Below, piece after piece: positions 1-8,300 of a stretch of DNA of 64,000 bases. How positions within the stretch are numbered: the first letter of the stretch is position 1; the number at the start of each line of letters is the position of its first letter. The notes under the pieces are model-generated. The model was not told the origin of the DNA, ran no database searches, and worked only from the letters and a program-made list of their open reading frames with translations. Origin of the DNA: Symsagittifera roscoffensis (lineage: Eukaryota > Xenacoelomorpha > Acoela > Convolutidae); assembly GCF_963678635.1 (NCBI RefSeq), contig NC_087063.1, forward strand, positions 1,522,073 to 1,586,072. Reading direction: 5' to 3'. Both the position numbers and the translations under genes were made by a program.

Positions 1-498
1 ATCCCGATCGAGGTTCGCCTTGTTCCTTTCCTTCTGCGCCTTCTCGAGCTCTTTCTTTAGAACACCCAGATCCGGAAATGCCTCGGTCGTTTGTTGCGCT
101 CGCGTCATCGACGGCACCCTACTCGAGCCCTGGCTTGTAGGTCTTGCTGTTGGCCTAGTCGGTAGTGGGAACTCCCCTGCGCCATATTCAGTGTTGTTAC
201 TCAGGCCAGGATTCCTTGCCAAGTCAAAGCCCCTTACTCCTCCATCCACGTTCCAAGACAACCATCTGGTCTGTTCTTGGTTTGATATACCCTCGGTGGT
301 GTACCCGATCATCAAGACAGCCTCCGTTGCAGACTCCCTGCACTCACCCTGGTCCTCCAACTGGAGGATTGCATTCAGCATCACCGCCATTCTCTCGTCT
401 ATTTGGGTGTAGTCCAAGTCCCTCAGGCGTCTGTACAGCTCATCAAGAGTGGGCTTCTTCAGGGCCGCGGGCATGGATTTCCAGAATCGGTCTGCCAT
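1..498 (-). CDS. Partial ORF of unknown function downstream of element M pol (possible ORF3), runs off left edge
   Basis: An open frame starts with ATG at 498-496 and stays open for 166 codons to the window edge. The start MADRFWKSMPAALKKPTLDE is followed by a helical, charged N-terminal region and then a Ser/Thr/Pro/Arg-rich segment. The last ~20 visible residues (LKKELEKAQKERNKANLDRD) look like the start of a coiled coil. I do not recognise the family. It lies 500 bp beyond the stop of the integrase ORF, in the same direction, which is the position of an env or ORF3 in an LTR retroelement. It could equally be the first ORF of a separate neighbouring element. Codon use is balanced, like element M and unlike the AT-rich LINE. 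No zinc knuckle, signal peptide or membrane segment is visible in this part. Confidence 0.55.
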   Translation of the reverse strand, partial: MADRFWKSMPAALKKPTLDELYRRLRDLDYTQIDERMAVMLNAILQLEDQGECRESATEAVLMIGYTTEGISNQEQTRWLSWNVDGGVRGFDLARNPGLSNNTEYGAGEFPLPTRPTARPTSQGSSRVPSMTRAQQTTEAFPDLGVLKKELEKAQKERNKANLDRD

Positions 499-1000
499 TC
501 TTCGTGACTTCGGGATGTGTATAGGTATGTGTTAACCAGCTCAAGAATTACCCAACCGACTTAAGTATTACCCAACTCAAGAATTCTCTAGAAACGTTCC
601 CTTGCAATTACTTGCTGTAGGTGCGGATTATCGCGAGTTCAATCAAGATTTCCCTTTCTGTTTCTCGCTTCGAGTATAGTTGGATTTTCAACTTTGTTTT
701 TCAAACTTGATCTGAAAACAGAAAGCATATTAAAACCTCACATGTCATATTCCTAACCTAGAGGCCCCCTTTTTCACCAGTATGGTTAAAATCTTATCAT
801 TCTCATATCACTTAAAACAATTCAATTGGAATTTCCTTAAAAGCATGCAGATTCATTTTATGTTTTAGCACCGTTAACTCTTTTTTAAAATTCAATTGTC
901 ATGCCAATCATATCTTAAGATCCCTTTACCTGCGCCGCACCCCAGTACCTAACTCAAGACTCCTCCCTCACACCCGACTCGATACCCCCATGTACTCGAC
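499..1000. other. Non-coding spacer between integrase ORF and downstream ORF
   Basis: No credible ORF. The stretch is AT-rich in the middle and contains several CTCAAG/CTTAAG hexamers. It has two ATTACCCAA words (545-580) and a pyrimidine run CCCCCTTTTTC near 765-775, which reads as a purine tract on the minus strand. I could not match it to any sequence upstream of gag, so no LTR pair is assigned to element M inside this window. Confidence 0.5.
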
Positions 1001-3958
1001 TCAGGCGATGCTCAAGTAGTACTTCTTATGAAGATACACCATTATCTCAGTTTCTGCAAAGACCACATGTAGGATAGCGTACAATTCCCTTGGGCTCAGT
1101 TTGCCCCTGTTTGGGTCATACACCGGCATTGAGACCTCTGTTATCCCTCTTTCAATCATGAAGTCTCGTAATCTTGTTAGTGCCAATATCACGTGTTTGG
1201 GATCAATTGTGTTCCTGTCATTGACCCTCGTTACTAGGAAGCACAGATATTTGCCCGGGACTTGTGCCACTGACGGTGGAAGCGCTGCCATCCCTCCCAG
1301 TCCTGGTCTCTGTCTGAACAGAAACTCTACATTCTGGTACTCTCTTTTGAAGTCAGCTTCCAATCTTGATTTGAAACTCATGTCCACCGTGATGCAGATC
1401 GCGCTGGTCCTGTTTGACAGGATGAAGTCGCTATCCGTTATCATGATGTTCTCCGAGTATTCATTGGGTATTTCGAATTTCGTTTTGAAATTCCGACCTA
1501 TAGTAGGCTGTGGCTCTTCTTCCTCCAGTTCCAATTCGCTCGTTTCTCTCACTTCCTTGAGCTTCTTTATCATCAAATTTTCGGTGTGGGTAAGTCCTAC
1601 CCCCACTCCCCGGACAAAAATATTTATCGACGTCCCCGTCGATGTTGTCGGGTCTGAATTGTCCTGAGGAATGTCCAGTGGCCTGTCTGTTGCCGTCCAT
1701 CCGAAAAGAGGGTCCTCTGTCTTCATGTAATTTGCTGCTGATACATCGACTTGCTGAATGCTTTGTCCTTCGCGGCTCTCGTCTTTGACATCACGCATCC
1801 CTTCTAGAATCCTCAAGTTCGTGTTCTCCCTCCTCTCTATCTCACTCTGTTCGAGATCCGTTTCTACTTCTGGCGTCGAGTAATCATCCTGCGGATAATG
1901 ACCACCATCGTCAATGACCTGCCATTCCTCTCCGGCTTCCAGTTCGCCTACCTTCAGTAATTCCTCGCCCAAATTGTCTGGCTGTATCCTATCGATCAAG
2001 AAGTCATCCCCGTACCTGTTGTACCTCATGCCGGTGCGTTTACGATTGCCAGTCCTGGTTTCCGGTGGGGTTGGTCGATCCGGCTCCATCCACTTCGGCA
2101 CCTCGTCTTGCTCCGGGTCGTCCCAGTCTTCTTCTACAAATGATCCTGCATCAGACCCCACTCCTATCTTTTCATTGTCGTCCAAACTCAAGTTCTCATT
2201 ACTATCATTTTTCTCTCGAGTACCTTTCTCATTCACTTCACACGCTGGCTCTACCACCAGGTACTCAAGACCCTCCATGTCCTTCGGTATGCACCAATCC
2301 TCTGGGGACGGGACGTGAGGCTTCAGATTTTCATAATGTGCCGCTCGCCCAGTACTCAAGCGATAGAACCGTCCTTGTTGATGAACCTCCGTTATCATGA
2401 ATGGTCCCCTCCACTTCTTGAGTAGTTTCTTTGTTCCCTTGGGCGGTATTACATTTTGGAAGACCCACACGTATTGGCCCACTTCATATGGCTTTGCTCT
2501 TAATATTTTTTCGTCGTATTTCCTGCGTTGCCTCATTTGCGCTTGCGCCGTGTTCCTCCTGCATAGCTCGTTCAACTCCTGTTGTCTTTTGATCGCTTCT
2601 TTCACATATGCCTGAGGCGACGTCCTTTTCCCCTCGTATTCCGGGTAAAAGAATGTCAGAGGCATTGCTCTCTCCCTGCCCGTCAACATCATGAAAGGAC
2701 TGATGCCCGTAGTTGAGTGCTGTGTACTGTTGTAGGCTCCTACTACCTGTGGCAGGTATTTGTCCCAGTCCGTCATGTATCTTGAGCAGTACACCCTTAA
2801 CATGTTGACCAGTGTCCTGTTTTGTCTCTCTACCAACCCATTGGTCTGCGGATGATAGGTCGTCGAGTGTGCTTGAGCAATGTGCGATCTCTTCATCAAT
2901 TCTTTTGTCAAGTCCCCCACAAAAGCTTTGCCGTTGTCCGACTGGAAAGTCATTGGACAACCATACCGCGATATCCAATGCGTTATCAGATGATCACATG
3001 TCTCTTCGGCCGAGGCTGTCTGGCACGGAACCGCTTCCGCCAACTTTGTGAAGTGATCTATTATAACCAGTATCTGGTTGTATCCCGACTCTGTCATGAA
3101 GATTTTTTGATGGTCTATCTGCACCACTTCATTGAACTCCGAGCTCTCAACGGACTTGAGGGGAAACTTCATCTTCCTTGGGTCTTTTACCTGGAGACAT
3201 GCCAGGCAGGCATTCACCCATCTCTCGCAAGCTTTTCTCATTCCTGGCCAATCAAATCTGTGAAGTATCCTTTGTTGTACTTTGTCTATCCCCTGGTGAC
3301 CCATCTGGTCGTGTGATCTGAAAAGCACCTCTGTCTGGTACAATTGTGGTAGTATGATGAGGTTGTGTTTGTGTAATATCTTTTCCTCATCTCTCCTCTT
3401 GCACGCTACCACTCCATCAGCTGTGTGATAAAATAAGTCTTTCTTTTCTTTGTAGAACTGGCTCAAGATCTTGTAGCTGTCTTCCTCAAGTTCCCCCTTC
3501 TCCTTGACCCCCGACTGGATCCATTTGGAGAGGTTACTTGTCATTTTGTCATTCTTCTGGGCTCTTATTAGGTCTGACAGCCTATATCTTGCCTTGATAT
3601 GCTCCTTTAGCGCCATGATCTGTCCATTCATCTCACCAGGGTTGTGGATGTCATCACTCAGTTTCACGCATATCATCCTTTTCACGATTTTCATATCATC
3701 TTCTGGCACCAGATTCGTTCTGATGTTTGAGTTGCATGATAGTTCCCTGAATGGTTTCCTTGCGACCGCAATTTTCTCAAGTTCCTCACCACCTCGCATC
3801 TCCTGTATGTCCATGTTGTATGTTCCTGAAGATGGATCCGTCTGTAACTCCCTGTCGTGGTACCTTGTCTTCTCTTCCGCCAGTATCATGCACAGACTGT
3901 CCTGGTTTTCGCTGCTCTCATCCGAGTCTTCATCCCATCCTTCACGCTCCCCGGACAA
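1001..3958 (-). CDS. Ty3/gypsy integrase with long acidic tail and C-terminal macro-like domain (element M)
   Basis: This 985-codon frame is open back to 4027 and overlaps the RNase H frame. It encodes the integrase that joins element cDNA to host DNA. The H2C2 zinc-binding domain (HDQMGHQG, then CLAC) lies at about residues 213-252. The catalytic core has D in QIDHQKI (~280), D in QSDNGKAF (~340) and E in LVERQNR (~376), the D,D(35)E spacing. A GPY/F-type module (WRGPFMI) follows at ~513. Residues ~560-840 are acidic, low-complexity linker. The last ~135 residues resemble a TARG1/ALC1-type macro domain in strand order (ICITVDMSFKSRL, YLCFLVTR, VSMPVYDPNRGKLS, IMVYLH). However, the usual Gly-rich loops and the GCGLD motif are absent, so ADP-ribose binding or hydrolysis is doubtful. 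The start codon is uncertain: expression probably needs a -1 shift from the upstream pol frame, and a TTG at 3958 is only a nominal start. Confidence 0.85.
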   Translation of the reverse strand: MSGEREGWDEDSDESSENQDSLCMILAEEKTRYHDRELQTDPSSGTYNMDIQEMRGGEELEKIAVARKPFRELSCNSNIRTNLVPEDDMKIVKRMICVKLSDDIHNPGEMNGQIMALKEHIKARYRLSDLIRAQKNDKMTSNLSKWIQSGVKEKGELEEDSYKILSQFYKEKKDLFYHTADGVVACKRRDEEKILHKHNLIILPQLYQTEVLFRSHDQMGHQGIDKVQQRILHRFDWPGMRKACERWVNACLACLQVKDPRKMKFPLKSVESSEFNEVVQIDHQKIFMTESGYNQILVIIDHFTKLAEAVPCQTASAEETCDHLITHWISRYGCPMTFQSDNGKAFVGDLTKELMKRSHIAQAHSTTYHPQTNGLVERQNRTLVNMLRVYCSRYMTDWDKYLPQVVGAYNSTQHSTTGISPFMMLTGRERAMPLTFFYPEYEGKRTSPQAYVKEAIKRQQELNELCRRNTAQAQMRQRRKYDEKILRAKPYEVGQYVWVFQNVIPPKGTKKLLKKWRGPFMITEVHQQGRFYRLSTGRAAHYENLKPHVPSPEDWCIPKDMEGLEYLVVEPACEVNEKGTREKNDSNENLSLDDNEKIGVGSDAGSFVEEDWDDPEQDEVPKWMEPDRPTPPETRTGNRKRTGMRYNRYGDDFLIDRIQPDNLGEELLKVGELEAGEEWQVIDDGGHYPQDDYSTPEVETDLEQSEIERRENTNLRILEGMRDVKDESREGQSIQQVDVSAANYMKTEDPLFGWTATDRPLDIPQDNSDPTTSTGTSINIFVRGVGVGLTHTENLMIKKLKEVRETSELELEEEEPQPTIGRNFKTKFEIPNEYSENIMITDSDFILSNRTSAICITVDMSFKSRLEADFKREYQNVEFLFRQRPGLGGMAALPPSVAQVPGKYLCFLVTRVNDRNTIDPKHVILALTRLRDFMIERGITEVSMPVYDPNRGKLSPRELYAILHVVFAETEIMVYLHKKYYLSIA

Positions 3959-5379
3959 TTTTCCTTCTCCGGTTCCTTCTTCCGTGAACCTGGAACACTC
4001 CCCGACTCTTGACCTAGTCCCAGGTGTTCAGTATCTTCCTTGAACGTCACTTTCTTTTTCCTAACCTTGGTCTGCTCCAGAATGTCTTCGGGGATTTTGT
4101 CAACTAGTGACCGCACGACATCTTTGCTGTCAGTGACGCTTCCTCTTGATGAGTCAGTATCGTTCACTGTCTCTTTTCTCCGAAGTATAGTGAATTCCGG
4201 TTTCTCTTTACCCTTCTCCTGGATCACTGGCTTATCATCTGATAGTTTCTCGAGCAACCTCATTAAGTCATCATCTATCTGTGCAGTTCCTGCTTCCATC
4301 TGGTTAAGATCATAGCCTTTTGCCTTGAGCGTCTCCTTCACGATCTTCGACTTGAGTATAATCTCAATCGGAATCCTCTTGCTCTTCCTCAAGATGGTCT
4401 TCTCTGGAGGCTCTTTAGGCAATTCAGGATGATCTTCTATCGGTTTGCCTGACTTGTCCAGCCATCTCGTGAGTGGAAGACTGTCGTACGTTTCCTTGTC
4501 CATGAATGAGAAGCCATCTTTGATTTCAGGTCTGTCTGCTTCTCTTTGCTCTTGTCTCTCATAGAACTCCGTCTTCTTACTCAAGCTGTCGGCATTCTGA
4601 TGTTTATCTCGCGTTCTATGCTCAATTATCATGTTGTATCCGTCCAGGCGCACCATCCACCTCCCAATGTAACTTTGGTCCATTGAGTACGTTTTCAGCC
4701 AGCTCAGTGCTCTGTTGTCGACTCGCAACTTGAATGGCTCACTGCCCAGGTATGCCCTGTATTTCTCGACAAAGGTAACCACCGCGAACATCTCAGCTTT
4801 CGGTGCTCCGTACTTCATTTCCGTGTCACTCAGGACTTTGCTCCCGTACGCTATTGGTCTCAAGACTGTCTTCCCATTCCATTCTTGTTCTTGGTGGAGA
4901 ATCCCAGAAATCGCGACCACCGACGCATCCGTGTCCAGCACGTACATCCCTTTCTCAGTCGGCATACCCAGTACTGGTGCCTCACATAGCTCTTTCTTTA
5001 TCCTCTGGAATGACTCTTCTGCTGCGTTGTTCCACGTGAACTTCTTGCCCTTGTGTCTCATTAATTGTTGCATCGGGTATACCTTGTCTGCATAGCCTTT
5101 GATGAACTCTCTATAATAGTTAGCGAAACCCAGGAAGCTCATCAACTGGTGCTCTGTCTTCGGTGATTTCCAGGTCAGGACTGCTTCCACGGCGTCCGTA
5201 TCAGGTCTGATGCCGTGCTTGTCTACCATCCTGCCCAAGTATTTTATTGAGTCCTTGAGTATCTCGCACTTTGATGGTTTACACTTTAGCCCCGACCTCT
5301 TCATGCATGCAAACACTTCGTCTAGTCTAATGTGGTCTTCCAGTGTTGGCGTCGCTATTACCACGTCATCCACGTAGCA
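3886..5379 (-). CDS. Element M pol, second part: RT YVDD region, RNase H and linker
   Basis: This is the same frame as the Gag-protease-RT ORF upstream, separated from it only by a TAG at 5382-5380. It starts in the RT catalytic box (CYVDDVVIATPT). It continues through the RT thumb (FLGFANYYREFI) into a Ty3/gypsy RNase H that has its four acidic positions: DTDAS at ~149, KAEMF, VDNRAL and NADSLS. After RNase H comes a charged Lys/Glu-rich linker of roughly 220 residues with no recognised fold, ending at a TGA near 3886. The integrase frame overlaps its 3' end by up to ~140 nt in the -1 phase. I saw no classical X XXY YYZ slippery heptamer there. The lack of other stops suggests that the TAG is recent, or is read through. 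Confidence 0.88.
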   Translation of the reverse strand, partial: CYVDDVVIATPTLEDHIRLDEVFACMKRSGLKCKPSKCEILKDSIKYLGRMVDKHGIRPDTDAVEAVLTWKSPKTEHQLMSFLGFANYYREFIKGYADKVYPMQQLMRHKGKKFTWNNAAEESFQRIKKELCEAPVLGMPTEKGMYVLDTDASVVAISGILHQEQEWNGKTVLRPIAYGSKVLSDTEMKYGAPKAEMFAVVTFVEKYRAYLGSEPFKLRVDNRALSWLKTYSMDQSYIGRWMVRLDGYNMIIEHRTRDKHQNADSLSKKTEFYERQEQREADRPEIKDGFSFMDKETYDSLPLTRWLDKSGKPIEDHPELPKEPPEKTILRKSKRIPIEIILKSKIVKETLKAKGYDLNQMEAGTAQIDDDLMRLLEKLSDDKPVIQEKGKEKPEFTILRRKETVNDTDSSRGSVTDSKDVVRSLVDKIPEDILEQTKVRKKKVTFKEDTEHLGLGQESGSVPGSRKKEPEKENCPGSVKDGMKTRMRAAKTRTVCA

Positions 5380-8300
5380 CTATACCAGGTTACCATACTT
5401 CTTCGTTACGCCTATCAGCGCGTGTGCCATCAACCGCTGAAACGTGGCTGTGGCATTGCAAAGTCCAAACGGCATCCGTTTCCATTGAAACAGACCCAAC
5501 TCGCAGGCAAACCCTGTCTTGTCCCTGTCCTGCTTCCTTAGTGGTACTTGCCAAAAGGCCGAGCCTAAATCAAGAGTCGTAAAAAATTTTGCATCACCTA
5601 ACTTCGAGAGGCTCTCATCAATCCTAGGTATGGGATAGGCATCCTTCACCGTGACGGAGTTCAGGTATCGAAAGTCACAACAAAACCTCAACTGGTCGCC
5701 TTTCGTTTTGGCCATCACTACTCCACACGCCCACGGTGACTTGGATGGTTCTATCATGTCATACTCTAGTAACGTCTCGATCTCTTTTCTACACGCGTCC
5801 GATTTGTGTGGGGTCATGCGCCTCGCCCCCTCCCTGTGTGGTACCGCGTTTTCCTCAAGTTCTATTTCATGCTCAACGAAATTACAACACCCGATATCCG
5901 CCTTATGCCTCGAAAAAACTTCCTCGTTCCGCTCTAGTACGTCCTTGATGGCTTCGAGCTGTTCATCTTTCAGTTTGCCCCTCAAATGTTCAATCTCCGG
6001 CAGGAAGGGTTTTTCATTTTGCATTTCATCTAGTGTGGGTCGCTCTGGAAAGTTCGAACAGCTCGAAAGACCATCATCCGTTTCTGACTTAAGTGATTTA
6101 ATAAGACCTGAAGAATCTTTTATTTTCTGCAATCGTCTCAAGATACAAATTTTGTCCCTGTGATTGGGACAATCAACAACTTCATTTTGTTTTGAGTTCT
6201 CAATTGTTTCATATCGAGTTTTAACCGGTAAAGCATATCCCAGTTTCCTCCCTCTCTGTATCGTGATCGGTATATCAAGGGTATTCAACAAGACACTGAC
6301 GCAGAGGCCGCTCTTCGTTATCGAAAATGATCTTCCTAAAACAGCAGCACTTTGACTATTAGGATTCGGAACTATGCACACTTGCTTGTTGTCACTTAGT
6401 TCATTGTAATTTTTCATCCTCAAACTTACGATTGCCGCTTCATTAGCTTTTAGCCTCACCCTCCTACTCAAGAATACCGGTGCTTTGTTTTCATTTGCCA
6501 TTATTAAATTTACCGGTTTAATTGCGTACCTCCTATCCGGGTTCCGTATCCTGAACATTGCGTTATTTAGATCAATCGTTACGTCAAAATTCCTGATGAA
6601 GTCTCTGCCCAAAATGAATTGGTCAGATTCATCTAGGTTTTCTACCACGATAAAGCTCATCCACAGGTTACGTTCCCCCAAATTGAGGGCTATTATCGGC
6701 GTCCTGCCCAGCACCCGAAGGGCCCCTTTGTTTGCAGCCGACAGCCGTATTCTCGAGTCTATCAAGTCGCCTTTGTCAAAGCCCATCCTCTCCCAAGTTT
6801 CGATTGGTATGACGCTCAAGACTGCTCCCGTGTCAAGCAACCCACGCAACTGAGTCTTTTTGCCACTTATATCCAGCACGTGCCCTGTCACATCTGCCTC
6901 CGTCCCGATGTGCATTGCATCTTCTTCAAGCATGGCGCAGTGTCCAATCGATCTCACTTTCAATTCTTCTTTCCCTACGTAGATTTGTCCAATTAGGTCT
7001 TCGTCACATGTTATCATCGTCTTGGTATAGATGTTAATCCCATCTATATTTAGTATCACCTCGTGTGGACCATAAGCTTCAGTATATCTGCTATCAACAC
7101 GTACCGACTTGCTGCCCCCTCTCATGAGTAGTGCTCTCAAGGCTCTAGAAGTCGTTTGTGGGCTTATACAGCTCAAGCAATCTGCGTACACGTCAATGTG
7201 CATTATCGTCTGGTCGCTCGGTTCGCTCAAGTTTCTGGTTACCTCGTGGCCGCCCACTGTGATTATCGACATTATTCTAGCCCCAATTTTCGATATGCCG
7301 AATGGCTTTCCCGTCACCATTTTTACAGTGTTACAATTCCCCGTCTTTGTTGAGCCCGGTACAGCCTCTGGTGTTTGGTTCGATCCGGTTAATGCTTCGT
7401 TAAAATTCTGTCTTTCGATCTCCAGCTTTAGTCGTTGCTCTATTTCTTTCGCAGCCAGATCCTGTTTTACTTTGGCAATTGCTTCCGTCGCCGCTTTCTC
7501 ATAGTTTATCTCTAGCGAGTTCCCAGCCGCGGACTCTATCGCACCATTAACATGTGTTACAGCTTTCACTGTTTTCGTCGGCAATTTCGTGCTTGGTGCT
7601 CCTAAGTTCCTAGATTCAAACTCGTTTTGTCTATTCCGCTGATTCTGCACTGCCGCTAATGCCAACTTATGTTTGGGGTGACTCTGGTCCTTGACCGCTT
7701 CCCAGAACAAGGGACAATCCATTCTGAAGTGCCCCTCCTGGTTACAGAAGAAGCATCTTGCGCCTATCTTGATGATTAAGCCACTATAGTACTCGTGTTC
7801 CTCCATCTGGCTCATGTCCTCCTCATCTGGTGCATATCCTAGACTCTTCATGCCTTGTTTGTATGTTGTGCAGTCAGCCACGTGGTGATCCGCCGACCCG
7901 CAGTTCGCGCATGATCTGCGCTTGTCCATGTCATCTCTAGGCTTGTACCATGACGACCTCTGGGGTTGACTTCCCCCTTGCGCGTTCCTGTTTTCTGTAT
8001 ATGAGTATTTCTTGGGTTTCATCAGCATGTATTCCCTTGATTTCTGTCTCATTTCTTCTGGGGTTGGTGCGCTGTCTTTCGACAATGTGTAGTATGTTGC
8101 TAACATTGTCCTTAAGTCGTCACTTTTTACCCCATCAATAAACTTCGAGGCAATGCTAAAGTTTCTTCTGTTTGTCGACTCCTCTGGGTCACTCCTTCTT
8201 CTCAAGCTCTCGAGATCATCTAGGAACCGATCTATTGACTCGTCGTCCCTCTGCCTTCTCTTTTCAAATCGCATCATCGCTTGGTGACCCTTCATGCCTG

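Noticed and set aside
545-580. Two ATTACCCAA words resembling part of the nematode SL1 leader
   Set aside because: Only nine bases match, the rest of SL1 is absent; insufficient to infer an SL gene or a nematode host.
1460-1700. Second minus-strand ORF overlapping the integrase tail
   Set aside because: Short, inside the long integrase frame, without domain signals.
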